64,000 bases of DNA from Hyphomicrobiales bacterium (GCA_017305535.1 JAFKKN010000007.1:248001-312000), one strand, 5' to 3'. Positions 1 to 7,718 are shown, counted from the first letter of the stretch. The notes: generated by a model not told the origin, from the letters alone. Program-made: numbers and translations.

Positions 1-2
1 CG

Positions 3-344
3 TCGTGGGCGGCGCTGGTCAGCTATACTGGCGGGGCGCTGGCGATGGTGGTGTTTGTCGTTCTCAGCCGGTCGCCATGGCCGGTCGCCGCCGACCTCGC
101 CAGGACCTCATGGCTGTCGTGGACCGGTGGCCTGTTCGGCGCGATCTACGTGGTGGCGGCGATTCTGTTGTTGCCGAAGCTCGGCGCGACGACGCTGCTG
201 GCACTGTTCGTGGCCGGACAGATGGTGATGTCGGTGATGCTCGATCACTATGGCATTCTTGGCGTGCCGCAGTATGCCGTCGACTTGCCGCGCCTGATCG
301 GTTGCGGACTTCTGGTGGTCGCGGTGATCCTGATCCGCATTTAG
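3..344 (+). CDS. DMT-family transporter (YdcZ/DUF606 type), 3' part
   Basis: This is the C-terminal part of an inner-membrane protein whose start lies left of the window. The frame is open from base 3. About 113 residues are visible, with four hydrophobic stretches and the family-like segment FVAGQMVMSVMLDHYG followed by a final helix ending in VILIRI. The Q-x-x-x-S-x-x-x-D-x-x-G pattern and short loops fit the DUF606 branch of the drug/metabolite transporter superfamily. The substrate cannot be told. It ends convergently with the response regulator gene, with a small stem-loop between them. Confidence 0.75.
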   Translation, partial: SWAALVSYTGGALAMVVFVVLSRSPWPVAADLARTSWLSWTGGLFGAIYVVAAILLLPKLGATTLLALFVAGQMVMSVMLDHYGILGVPQYAVDLPRLIGCGLLVVAVILIRI

Positions 345-347
345 CGA

Positions 348-368
348 TCCCCGGACCAGATCCGGGGA
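348..368. terminator. Stem-loop between convergent genes
   Basis: Perfect 8-bp inverted repeat TCCCCGGA / TCCGGGGA with a 5-base loop, lying directly after the transporter stop and 22 bases before the cpdR stop. There is no T-run on either side, so termination is only suggested by position. Confidence 0.35.
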
Positions 369-390
369 GGTGTGTCGGAGCCTTGGGCGC

Positions 391-750
391 TCAGGCGGCC
401 AGCAGTTTGTTCACTTCGCTGACCAGTTCGCGCAGGTGCACCGGCTTGGCCAGCACCTTGGCGTTCTTTGGTGCCGCCGAATCCGAATTCAGCGCCACCG
501 CCGCGAAACCGGTGATGAACATGATCTTGATGTCCGGATCGAGTTCCGAGGCGCGCCGCGCCAGTTCGATGCCGTCCATTTCCGGCATCACGATATCGGT
601 CAGCAGCATCTCGAACGGCTCCTCGCGCAGCCTCTGATAGGCGGAGAGGCCGTTGTCATACGAGGACACCTGATAACCGGCGTTTTCCAGCGCCTTGACC
701 AGGAACCTGCGCATGTCGTTGTCGTCTTCGGCGAGAAGGATCTTGTGCAT
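391..750 (-). CDS. cpdR: Single-domain response regulator CpdR
   Basis: A 119-residue stand-alone receiver domain. The acidic pair D9/D10, the phosphoacceptor D52 in LLTDIVMPEMDGIELARRAS, the FITGFAA segment and the late KP lysine are all present, and no output domain follows. In Caulobacter and rhizobia CpdR is dephosphorylated through the CckA-ChpT relay and, unphosphorylated, primes ClpXP proteolysis of cell-cycle proteins. The frame stays open upstream, but the ATG at 750 starts directly before the receiver core (MHKILLAEDD), so it is preferred. The gene stands divergently to an N-formylglutamate amidohydrolase, an arrangement seen in many alphaproteobacteria. Identification rests on high similarity across the whole length, in particular the IELARRAS and MFITGFAAVAL segments. 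Confidence 0.9.
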   Translation of the reverse strand: MHKILLAEDDNDMRRFLVKALENAGYQVSSYDNGLSAYQRLREEPFEMLLTDIVMPEMDGIELARRASELDPDIKIMFITGFAAVALNSDSAAPKNAKVLAKPVHLRELVSEVNKLLAA

Positions 751-1054
751 GGCGGTGAATGTCGAATCCGGTGAGAGAAACTTATGGCCTTCACTTAGCC
801 AGAGGTTTGGTAAATTTCGGGTGAAGGATGCGGCCCATTGCAGCAATCCAATACCCTTCGGTTTTCGCCGTGTCGACAATCGCCGCAACCAGCCCGCGAC
901 TTCGAAAACCGGCGGTTGGAGCTATTCCAGACGAAATGACGGGATCGCAGTTTTTTCACTTGGCAGGCTGATGGCAAATCCCGACAATGATCGTTCGGGC
1001 CAGCCTTGACGCCCGGCCATTCTCTGCCGGGATCATTTTCAGGACAGCGCGCCA
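751..1054. promoter_or_regulatory. Divergent intergenic region cpdR / N-formylglutamate amidohydrolase
   Basis: 304 bases between two divergent genes, so it must hold both promoters. A C+G-rich inverted pair (CCCGGC near 1012 and GCCGGG near 1026) sits just before the amidohydrolase. I see no clear TTAA-N7-TTAA CtrA box, no tRNA and no convincing small gene. Confidence 0.4.
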
Positions 1055-1942
1055 ATGACCCAGTTTGACGGCGAACTGTCGTCTCCGTTCACCATCGTCG
1101 AGCCGGCGGTCTGGCGGGCTCCGATCATTTTCAATTCGCCGCATTCCGGCTCGGTTTATCCGCAGTCCTTTCTGGCGGCGTCGCGGGTCGATGTCGCGGC
1201 GTTGCGCCGTTCCGAGGATTCCTTCGTCGACGAGTTGATCGCGGGGCTCAGCGCGCAGGGCTTTCCGGTGGTCAGCGTCCACTTCCCGCGCTCTTATGTC
1301 GACGTCAATCGCGAGCCCTACGAACTCGATCCACGGATGTACACCGGGCGGCTGCCGAGCTTCGCCAACACCCGTTCGATGCGGGTGGCGGGTGGTCTCG
1401 GCACCATTCCGCGCGTTGTTGGCGATGGCCAGGAAATCTACCGCGAACGTCTCGATGTCGATGATGCGCTGGGCCGCATCGAGGCGCTCTACAAACCTTA
1501 CCATCGGGCGTTGCGCCGCTTGATTTCCAAGGCGCATCTCGCCTTCGGCACCGCGATCCTGGTGGATTGCCACTCGATGCCCTCGGTGGGCGTCTCCCGC
1601 GAGGAGCCGCCACGTCCGGACGTCGTGCTTGGCGACCGTTACGGCACCAGTTGCGCGGCGACGCTGCGCGACCGCGTCGAGCAGACCTTCGCGGCGCTGG
1701 GTTATTCGGTCGGCTGCAACAAGCCGTATGCCGGCGGCTTCATCACCGAGCATTACGGCAATCCGGCCAGCGGATTGCACGCCGTTCAGATCGAATTAAA
1801 CCGCGCGATCTATATGGACGAGCGCCGCCGCGAGCGCCGGCCACGGTTCGCCGCCGTCGCCGAGGATTTCGGTCGGCTGGCCGAAGCGTTGGCCGCGCTG
1901 CCGTTCGGCGATCTCGGGCCGTTCGTCGCCGCCGCCGAGTAG
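1055..1942 (+). CDS. N-formylglutamate amidohydrolase family protein
   Basis: A 295-residue protein of the N-formylglutamate amidohydrolase (FGase) family. The N-terminal motif FNSPHSGSVYP, the segment SYVDVNREPYELDP, the central VDCHSMPS and the late GFITEHYG with VQIELNRAIYMDE are the family's conserved blocks, with H, D and E metal-ligand candidates. HutG-type members hydrolyse N-formyl-L-glutamate to glutamate and formate in histidine breakdown, but no other hut gene is visible here, so the substrate is not proven. Length is normal for the family. It is cytoplasmic and appears to be transcribed alone. Confidence 0.88.
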   Translation: MTQFDGELSSPFTIVEPAVWRAPIIFNSPHSGSVYPQSFLAASRVDVAALRRSEDSFVDELIAGLSAQGFPVVSVHFPRSYVDVNREPYELDPRMYTGRLPSFANTRSMRVAGGLGTIPRVVGDGQEIYRERLDVDDALGRIEALYKPYHRALRRLISKAHLAFGTAILVDCHSMPSVGVSREEPPRPDVVLGDRYGTSCAATLRDRVEQTFAALGYSVGCNKPYAGGFITEHYGNPASGLHAVQIELNRAIYMDERRRERRPRFAAVAEDFGRLAEALAALPFGDLGPFVAAAE

Positions 1943-2004
1943 CCGGCCGGGGCGTCGGAATATCGCCGCATCCCGCCCGAGGGATCGCGCGGCAATGCGC
2001 AGGC

Positions 2005-2095
2005 AAAGAAAAAGGGCCGCTCGCGAAGGCAAGCGGCCCAAGTCTAGGGAGGAAACGCCCAAGGAGGGCAGCGATAACGCGAGGCGTTACCGCAC
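2005..2095 (-). ncRNA. suhB/MmgR-like (alpha-r8) trans-acting small RNA
   Basis: Read on the minus strand, the stretch folds into three parts. First is a hairpin GGTAACGC-CTC-GCGTTATC (2073-2091). Next is a short hairpin GCCC-TCCTT-GGGC followed by the single-stranded TTTCCTCCCT, giving two CCTCC anti-Shine-Dalgarno motifs. Last is a strong terminator stem GGGCCGCT / AGCGGCCC (2014-2039) running into TTTTTCTTT. A CTTGCG / CATATT pair spaced 18 bases just upstream could be its promoter. The architecture, the CCTCC loops and the position beside an inositol-monophosphatase-family gene match the rhizobial suhB/MmgR RNA family as I remember it; no alignment was run. Likely length 80-90 nt. Confidence 0.7.
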
Positions 2096-2617
2096 CGCAT
2101 CAATATGCGGCCGCAGCGCACAAAACGCAAGGTTTTTTCGTCGTTTTCGCATGCGGATTTTGCATATCTGTTCCTGTGAACGATGCATTCCAATTTTTAG
2201 ATTTATTATATTTTACAATGGCTTATAGATATGTGGCGAAACTGTGGAGATGTCATATAGCGAATCTCTGTTCAATTCTATGAGCGGAAGCCTGGTTTTA
2301 TCGCCCGGATGGCCGCCGGACGATTCGATTTTTCACGAACGCGGCTGGTGCCTGCGAGATCACGCCCGCGTCCGCGGTGCCGTGCGCTTCTCAGAGGTAA
2401 ATCGGTAGCCTTCGCAGCGCGCCAGCACGCTTCGCGATTGTCGAAGCGAAGGTTCGGATTGTTTCATCCATGCGGGAACGACATGGGAAGTCTCGTCAGC
2501 CAGGCGGGTGGCGATCGATAAATCGCATCGGACCGACGTGCCGTTGTCATGGCAGATTGGTTTTCTTGGTCCGAGACGTTAAGCAGTTCGGATGCGCGCA
2601 ATCGAGGGAGACGTCGG
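2096..2617. other. Intergenic region with an AT-rich tract
   Basis: About 520 bases between the small RNA and the hisN-like gene. The part from about 2160 to 2290 is strikingly AT-rich against the surrounding high-GC DNA, with runs such as TTTTTAGATTTATTATATTT. No frame here has a supported ribosome site or codon pattern. It probably carries promoter signals in both directions. Confidence 0.4.
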
Positions 2618-3400
2618 GTGACGGTCGTTGATTTTACCGCTTTCATTGACCGCCTGGCGACTGCCTCCGGCGAAACCATTCTGCCGTTCTTCCGCACCTC
2701 GCTGGGGATCGAGGACAAGAAATCCAAACAGGGTTTCGACCCCGTCACGGAAGCCGATCGCGGCGCCGAGGCGGTGATGCGGCGGATGATCAAGGCCAGC
2801 TTTCCCCAGCACGGCATTGTCGGTGAGGAATTCGGCAACGAGCGCGAGGATGCCGATTACGTCTGGGTGCTCGATCCGATCGACGGCACCAAGTCGTTCA
2901 TCTCGGGCTTTCCGATCTGGGGCACGTTGATCGCGCTGATGCATCGCGGTCTGCCGGTCTATGGCATGATGCATCAGCCCTATATCGGCGAACGGTTCAC
3001 CGGCGATAACGGCTCCGCCACCTATCGCGGCGCCGGCGGTCAGCGCAAGTTGACGGTGCGGCGCTGCGAGACATTGAGCGACGCTACCTTGTTCACCACC
3101 AGCCCGCTGCTGATGAACGAGTCCGACCGCGCCGCCTTTACGCGGGTGCAGGATCAGGCCCGGCTCGCTCGCTTCGGCGGCGACTGCTATTCTTACTGCA
3201 TGCTGGCGGCGGGTCACGTCGATCTGGTGATCGAGACGGAGTTGAAGCCCTACGACATCGCGGCGCTGATCCCGATCATCACCGGCGCGGGCGGCATCAT
3301 CACCACCTGGGAAGGCAAGCCGGCGCAGCAGGGCGGCCGGATCGTCGCCGCCGGCGACCCGCGCGTGCATGAGCAGGCGCTGAAAGTGCTGAACGGCTAA
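2618..3400 (+). CDS. hisN: Inositol monophosphatase family protein, probable histidinol-phosphatase
   Basis: A 260-residue Mg-dependent phosphatase of the inositol monophosphatase fold. The metal-site residues are clear: D41-P-V-T-x-A-D, G-E70-E71, and D86-P-I-D89-G-T-K-S-F. The C-terminal block FGGDCYSYCMLAAGHVDLVIE followed by KPYDIAALIPII, with its final aspartate, is the pattern of the HisN-type histidinol-phosphatases rather than of SuhB proper. The predicted reaction is L-histidinol phosphate to L-histidinol in histidine synthesis. An in-frame ATG lies at 2549, but GTG at 2618 has GAGGGAG six bases upstream and begins at the domain edge, so it is chosen. It appears monocistronic. Confidence 0.82.
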   Translation: MTVVDFTAFIDRLATASGETILPFFRTSLGIEDKKSKQGFDPVTEADRGAEAVMRRMIKASFPQHGIVGEEFGNEREDADYVWVLDPIDGTKSFISGFPIWGTLIALMHRGLPVYGMMHQPYIGERFTGDNGSATYRGAGGQRKLTVRRCETLSDATLFTTSPLLMNESDRAAFTRVQDQARLARFGGDCYSYCMLAAGHVDLVIETELKPYDIAALIPIITGAGGIITTWEGKPAQQGGRIVAAGDPRVHEQALKVLNG

Positions 3401-3408
3401 GCCTCCAC

Positions 3409-3488
3409 GTCATTGCGAAGAGCAAGGCGACGGAGCAATCCAGCCTCTCAACGAAAGACGCGATGGCGTCGCTTTGCTCGCGATGGCG
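3409..3488. repeat. Degenerate palindromic intergenic repeat (CATTGCGA family)
   Basis: Contains CATTGCGAAGAGCAAGGCGA near the left end and the inverted GTCGCTTTGCTCGCGATGG near the right end. It is a worn copy of the better preserved element at 20720-20808. It lies between the convergent hisN-like and LysR genes. Confidence 0.6.
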
Positions 3489-3519
3489 AAAGCGGCCGCT
3501 TCTATATGTGTCACGCTAG

Positions 3520-4407
3520 CTATTCGCCGCCGCGCAGATGCGCCACCAGTTGTTGCGCCGGCCGCGGCAGCGCTTTCAGGTTGCGCACGCAGATCGCGAG
3601 TCGCCGCGTTGCCCATGTATCGCGAATCCGCACCGGCCTGATCGCCATCACGCGCGCGCAACGTTTCGCCGCCGCTTCCGGTACGACGGCGATGCCGACA
3701 CCAGCGGCGACCAAACGGCACACTGCATCGAAATCGCGCAGCCGTGCGCGAAATCGCAGGCGCGCGCCCAGCCGCGCGGCCTGCGTCGCGAGATGGGTTT
3801 GCAATGCGCTGGCTGTCGCGAGCCCGACGAAATCGCGAGTTGCCACCGCGCCGAAATCGACGACGCGGCGACGGGCGAGATCGTCTTGCGCGGAGACGGC
3901 CAGCACCAGCCGGTCGTCGCGAAACGCAAAGCGTTCGATGCCGGGCGGCAGGGTCTGCTCCACCGCGATCCCGATATCGGCGCGGCCCGCCGCGATGGCT
4001 TCGGCGATGCCGATGCTTTCCAGTTCTTCCGCATCGATATTCACCTGCGGATGATCTCGCAAGAAGCTCGCCAATGCGTGCGGCAGGTGCTCGGACAGGC
4101 TCGATGTATTCGCCAGCACGTGAATGCTGGTCTTGATTCCGCGCGCGTAGCCGGCGAGATCGCCACGCAGATGGTCGGCGGCGGCCAGCACCACGCGGGC
4201 GTGATCGAGCAGGCTTTCGCCGGCGTCCGTTAACGTCACGCCATGGCGTCCGCGCCGCAGCAGCACGACGTCGAGCGCGGCTTCCAGCGTCTTGATGCGC
4301 TCACTCGCGGAGGCCAATGCCAGATTGGCGCGCGCCGCGCCACGGGTGATGCTGCGCGCTTCCGCCACCGCGACGAACACCTGAAGATCGACGAGATCGA
4401 ACCGCAT
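3520..4407 (-). CDS. LysR-family transcriptional regulator
   Basis: A 295-residue LysR-type regulator. The N-terminal winged helix-turn-helix covers about residues 1-60 (LQVFVAVAEARSITRGAA, then ASERIKTLEAALDVVLLRRG). The remainder is the periplasmic-binding-protein-like effector domain, with the typical DIGIAVEQ and GVGIAVVPEAAA segments. Start at 4407 places the ATG directly before the HTH; the frame is open far upstream but in the neighbouring gene. It is divergent from the TSUP permease at 4498, which is the likely target. A palindromic LysR-type box sits between the two genes at 4424-4440. Confidence 0.88.
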   Translation of the reverse strand: MRFDLVDLQVFVAVAEARSITRGAARANLALASASERIKTLEAALDVVLLRRGRHGVTLTDAGESLLDHARVVLAAADHLRGDLAGYARGIKTSIHVLANTSSLSEHLPHALASFLRDHPQVNIDAEELESIGIAEAIAAGRADIGIAVEQTLPPGIERFAFRDDRLVLAVSAQDDLARRRVVDFGAVATRDFVGLATASALQTHLATQAARLGARLRFRARLRDFDAVCRLVAAGVGIAVVPEAAAKRCARVMAIRPVRIRDTWATRRLAICVRNLKALPRPAQQLVAHLRGGE

Positions 4408-4423
4408 GACGTCTCCGATCTGT

Positions 4424-4453
4424 CTTCGGATATTCCGAAGCCTATTTCCGGAA
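4424..4453. promoter_or_regulatory. Putative LysR operator between LysR and TSUP genes
   Basis: Perfect inverted repeat CTTCGG-ATATT-CCGAAG (4424-4440), whose inner part TCGGATATTCCGA fits the LysR T-N11-A rule. A second palindrome TTCCGGAA follows at 4446-4453. Both lie in the 90-base divergent promoter region, where an autoregulating LysR protein would bind. Confidence 0.6.
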
Positions 4454-4497
4454 CCTCCAGATTGCGTCCGTCGCACGGTTCGGTCAATCATGCCTTC

Positions 4498-5256
4498 ATG
4501 TCGGAACCCAGTCTCACCCTCATCGTCGCCGTGTTTCTGCTTGCCGGATTCGTCAAGGGCGTCATCGGCCTTGGCCTGCCGACGGTCGCGATGGGCTTGC
4601 TCGCGACGCGGATGGCGCCGGCGCATGCGCTGGCCATCGTCATCGTGCCGGCGATCACCACCAATATCTGGCAGACCTTTGTCGGACCTTACTTCTATGG
4701 TCTCGTGCGTCGCTTGTGGCCGATGCTGGTCGGGCTGCTGTTCGGCATCTGGTGCGGTTCGGGGCTGATGGTCGGGCCTTACGCGCGCTATGGCACGCTG
4801 ATCCTCGGCGTGCTCCTGATCATCTACGGCATCATCGGCCTGCGGAAGGTGCGCTTCCATGTCCCGCCGACGAAAGAGAAGTGGATCGGCGGTGTGGTCG
4901 GCGTCGTCACCGGCGTGGTGTCGGCGGCGACCGGCGTGCAGGTGATTCCGTCGATGCCGTTCATGCAGGCGATCGGGCTCGAGAAGGACGAACTGGTGCA
5001 GGGGCTCGGGGTGTTCTTCACCACGGCCACGCTAGGTCTGCTGCTCGGCCTCGCGGATGCCGGGCTGCTGACTGTGTCGGTCGCGATACCGGGATTGACG
5101 GCGCTGGCGGCGGGATTCGCCGGCATGTTCATCGGCCAGACCATCCGCACCCGGATGCATCCGGACGCGTTCCGCCATTGGTTCCTGATCGCGATGATCG
5201 GGCTCGGTATCTATCTCGGCATCGAGGCGATCCGGAAAATTGCGCTGGGAATCTAG
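4498..5256 (+). CDS. TSUP family permease (TauE/SafE type)
   Basis: A 252-residue integral membrane protein with about eight hydrophobic segments and two similar halves. The N-terminal FVKGVIGLGLPTVAMGLL is the characteristic first-helix motif of the TauE/SafE (TSUP) family of anion exporters, and GVVTGVVSAATG begins the second half. Members move sulfite, sulfoacetate or other small organic anions out of the cell; the substrate here is unknown. Start is ATG 4498, just before the first helix. It is divergent from and probably controlled by the LysR gene. Its stop overlaps the stop of the convergent LysE gene by four bases. Confidence 0.82.
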   Translation: MSEPSLTLIVAVFLLAGFVKGVIGLGLPTVAMGLLATRMAPAHALAIVIVPAITTNIWQTFVGPYFYGLVRRLWPMLVGLLFGIWCGSGLMVGPYARYGTLILGVLLIIYGIIGLRKVRFHVPPTKEKWIGGVVGVVTGVVSAATGVQVIPSMPFMQAIGLEKDELVQGLGVFFTTATLGLLLGLADAGLLTVSVAIPGLTALAAGFAGMFIGQTIRTRMHPDAFRHWFLIAMIGLGIYLGIEAIRKIALGI

Positions 5257-5888
5257 CGCGCGTCCATCAGCGCGACGCGAATGCCGAGATAAACGAACAG
5301 CGCGCCGATGCTGCGATTGATCCAGCGCATCAGGGCTCCTGATTGCCGCATTTTTCGCGCGGCGATGGCGGCGAATGCGGCGACGCCGAGACACCATAGC
5401 GTGCCGTTGGCGACGAAGATGACGCCGAGCACCAACAGCGCCAGCGACAGATGCGGCGCGCCGGCATCGACGAATTGCGGCAGGAAGGCGAGGAAGAACA
5501 ACGCGATTTTCGGATTGAGAATGTTGGTCAGCGCGCCCTGCCAGAACACCTGCCATAGCGTCACCGGCTTGGCGACGGCCTGTTCGCCATGGGAGCCACC
5601 GTCGCGCGTGAGCAGCATGCGGATGCCGATGTAGCAGAGATAGGCGCCGCCGATCAGCTTCACCGCCATGAACGCGGTGGAGGATGCCGCAAGCAGCGCC
5701 GACAGTCCGACCGCGGCGGCGAAGACGTGCACGAGACAGCCGCAGCCGATGCCGATGGCCGCCACCGCGCCGCCGCGCCAGCCGAGTTGCAGGCTGCGGC
5801 CGGTGATGTAGGCGTTGTCCGGCCCCGGCGTGATGTTGAGCAACAAGCCCGAGACGATAAACAGCCAGAGATCGTGAATGCCGAGCAT
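5253..5888 (-). CDS. LysE/RhtB-family amino-acid exporter
   Basis: A 211-residue inner-membrane protein with about six hydrophobic segments. The N-terminal LLLNITPGPDNAYITGRSLQLGWRGG carries the conserved N-x-T-P-G-P-D of the LysE/RhtB superfamily, and TNILNPKIALFFLAFLPQF is the second conserved block. Such proteins export amino acids (homoserine, threonine, lysine and others); the actual substrate is not readable. The upstream side is a repeat pair, so the promoter must lie within or next to it. Confidence 0.85.
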   Translation of the reverse strand: MLGIHDLWLFIVSGLLLNITPGPDNAYITGRSLQLGWRGGAVAAIGIGCGCLVHVFAAAVGLSALLAASSTAFMAVKLIGGAYLCYIGIRMLLTRDGGSHGEQAVAKPVTLWQVFWQGALTNILNPKIALFFLAFLPQFVDAGAPHLSLALLVLGVIFVANGTLWCLGVAAFAAIAARKMRQSGALMRWINRSIGALFVYLGIRVALMDAR

Positions 5889-5910
5889 CGTGGTCGTTCA
5901 TCCTCTCCAT

Positions 5911-6035
5911 TGTCATCCCCGCGAAGGCGGGGATCCAGACTCCGCAACGGTGGGGATGCGGAAGGCGCTTGTTGCGCGCGCCTGCGGCGACAATCAAGGC
6001 CAGGGGTTATGGGCCCCCGCCTTCGCGGGGACGAC
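5911..6035. repeat. Paired palindromic repeats (CCCCGCGAAGGCGGGG family)
   Basis: Two opposed copies of GTCATCCCCGCGAAGGCGGG-type sequence at 5911-5938 and 6011-6035. Each is itself a small hairpin with a GAAG/CTTC loop. The pair separates the divergent promoter side of LysE from the 3' end of the hydrolase gene. The same family recurs at 22.4, 46.3, 54.3 and 57.8 kb. Confidence 0.85.
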
Positions 6036-6057
6036 GCTACATATGTATCGTATTACT

Positions 6058-7002
6058 TCATCTCGCCGTCGAGCCCGGCACGAATGCATCGAACGCCGCC
6101 CAGAACTGTGCGCGGTAGCGGTTCTGCTCTTGCAGGATCTCGTGGCGCGAGCCCGGGATCACCAGATGCGAACTGCCGCGCAAGTGATAGGCGAATTCCT
6201 CGATCGCCGATGTCGAGACGATGGTGTCGGCGCCCGCCGCCATCATCAGGATCGGCTGGCGGATCTGCGACGGATAATGCGTGGCGCGGAAGCCGTGCAT
6301 GGTGCGGAAGGCAGTGTCGGCCCAGGCCACCGTCGGTGAGGCGATGCCGACGCTCGGGTTTTCCGCGAGGATCGCGGCGTTGCGGGCGTAGCGCACCGGA
6401 TCGCTGGTCAGCGGATTGTCGGCGAACGGCGCTTCGCCCACCAGTACGTCATTGCCGCCGGGCACGTAGTTGCCGCCCATGCCGACGTACCGCATCGCGC
6501 GCAGCAGCGTGCGCAGCGGCCACGATGTGGTGCGGCCGGGCAGGTCGATCATCGGCGCCGACAGTACGATGCGGTCGAACCAGCGGCGGCCGGCATGCGC
6601 GACACGCAGCATCACCGCGCCGCCCATCGAATGCGCCAGCGCGAAGTAGGGCGGCGGGCAATCCGGCAGCACCACCTGACGATAGAACGTCTCGACGTCG
6701 ATCTCGAAGTCGGCGAAGTCGCGCACATAGCCTTTACGCGCATCGCTCAGGCTCCGCGCGGAGCCGCCCTGTCCGCGCCAGTCCAGCGTCGCCACCGCGA
6801 AACCGCGATCCTGAAGATCGCGCACCGTCTCGAAATACTTTTCAATCTGTTCGCCGCGTCCAGTGAAGACGCAGACGGTGCCCTTGCGGCCCGGCGGCGG
6901 CGCGAAGCGCGCATAGCGCAGGCTGACGCCGTCCGGCGTGGTGATGGTGCCGCTCACGGCGCCGTCGGGAACCGGATTGGCGGGAATCGAAACCAGGGAC
7001 AT
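6058..7002 (-). CDS. Alpha/beta hydrolase (lysophospholipase-like)
   Basis: A 314-residue serine hydrolase of the monoglyceride lipase/lysophospholipase L2 group (Hydrolase_4 type). The nucleophile elbow ALAHSMGGAVMLR contains G/A-H-S-M-G-G; a later aspartate lies in MMAAGADTIVS and the catalytic histidine in VIPGSRHEILQE. The oxyanion region is CVFTGRGEQIEKY. The frame continues to a TTG at 7071, and that extension would add a hydrophobic LTGSC segment, but ATG 7002 begins where homologous proteins usually begin. Substrate is probably a small lipid ester. No signal peptide is present with the chosen start. Confidence 0.8.
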   Translation of the reverse strand: MSLVSIPANPVPDGAVSGTITTPDGVSLRYARFAPPPGRKGTVCVFTGRGEQIEKYFETVRDLQDRGFAVATLDWRGQGGSARSLSDARKGYVRDFADFEIDVETFYRQVVLPDCPPPYFALAHSMGGAVMLRVAHAGRRWFDRIVLSAPMIDLPGRTTSWPLRTLLRAMRYVGMGGNYVPGGNDVLVGEAPFADNPLTSDPVRYARNAAILAENPSVGIASPTVAWADTAFRTMHGFRATHYPSQIRQPILMMAAGADTIVSTSAIEEFAYHLRGSSHLVIPGSRHEILQEQNRYRAQFWAAFDAFVPGSTAR

Positions 7003-7074
7003 GCAGGAACCGGTTAGGGAGAAAGTGCCGGAAATCAAGGCGGCGAAGGAGACGAAAGAGTGCCGGCGCAAACT

Positions 7075-7102
7075 CTTGAAGCCGGTTGCAACCCTCCCAT
7101 AT
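7075..7102 (+). promoter_or_regulatory. RpoH (sigma-32) type promoter of hsp20
   Basis: CTTGAAG at 7075-7081, a 14-base spacer, and CCCATAT at 7096-7102 closely match the heat-shock sigma factor consensus (CTTGAAA, about 14 bases, CCCATNT). Transcription would begin near 7110 and run through the thermometer into the Hsp20 gene. Confidence 0.75.
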
Positions 7103-7109
7103 CACCTTC

Positions 7110-7199
7110 GTGCAGGCCGCTCTACAGGCTGCATTCAGAAGACAGCCCGGCCCGATTGGCGGGCGGGTTTTACATATGTCGCTCAATGGAGGACTAACT
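7110..7199 (+). promoter_or_regulatory. ROSE-like RNA thermometer upstream of hsp20
   Basis: The roughly 90-base leader ends in TCGCT-CAATGG-AGGA. TCGCT can pair with the AGGA Shine-Dalgarno with one bulged G, which is the hallmark of ROSE elements (U-U/C-GCU opposite AGGA). A preceding hairpin CCCGGCCCG / CGGGCGGG at about 7146-7168 and a GCAGGCC...GGCTGC pair near 7112-7132 supply the supporting stems. ROSE elements hide the ribosome site at low temperature and melt on heat shock; they are typical of Bradyrhizobium small heat-shock genes. Confidence 0.8.
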
Positions 7200-7676
7200 A
7201 TGCGTACGTTCGATCTCACCCCGTTTTATCGTTCCACCGTCGGTTTCGACCGTCTGTTTTCGCTGCTCGACCAGGCGCCCGGCGATGCCGCCGCAGGCTA
7301 TCCGCCCTATAACATCGAGCGCACCGGTGAGAACGCTTACCGTATCAGCGTCGCCGTTTCCGGCTTCGCGCAAGACGAACTCTCGATCGTCGCCAAGGAA
7401 AACACCCTGACGATCAAGGGCGAGAAGGTTTCCAACGACAACACCGAGAAAAAGGCCGAGGTGCTGTATCGCGGCATCGCGGCACGTGCCTTTGAGCGTG
7501 TCTTCCAGCTTGCCGATTTCGTGCTTGTGAAGAACGCCTCGCTGGAGAACGGCCTGCTGCACGTCGATCTGGTCCGCGAGATTCCCGAGGCCAAGAAGCC
7601 GCGCCAGATTCCGATCAATGGCGTAGCCCCGGCGCAACCGGTGATCGAGAACAGCGGGGAAAAAGCCGCCGCCTGA
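7200..7676 (+). CDS. Small heat-shock protein, Hsp20 family
   Basis: A 158-residue cytoplasmic chaperone. The alpha-crystallin domain runs from about residue 35 to 130 (YPPYNIERTGENAYRISVAV onward), with the late beta-strand motif LENGLLHVDLVREIP (A-x-x-x-N-G-x-L) and the C-terminal I-P-I type tail, here RQIPING. The N-terminal MRTFDLTPFYRSTVGFDRLF matches IbpA/HspA-class rhizobial proteins. An in-frame ATG exists upstream, but ATG 7200 follows GGAGGA and the thermometer, so it is certain. Expression should be doubly heat-controlled, by RpoH and by the RNA thermometer. Confidence 0.93.
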   Translation: MRTFDLTPFYRSTVGFDRLFSLLDQAPGDAAAGYPPYNIERTGENAYRISVAVSGFAQDELSIVAKENTLTIKGEKVSNDNTEKKAEVLYRGIAARAFERVFQLADFVLVKNASLENGLLHVDLVREIPEAKKPRQIPINGVAPAQPVIENSGEKAAA

Positions 7677-7718
7677 TTTCGGGCGTCGTCGCTTTTTCGC
7701 AAGCTGACTGACAAGCGA

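Noticed and set aside
7003-7071. N-terminal extension of the alpha/beta hydrolase with a lipobox-like LTGSC
   Set aside because: It would need a TTG start without a ribosome site, and the ATG at 7002 matches the usual start of such proteins. A lipoprotein form is not excluded but not supported.
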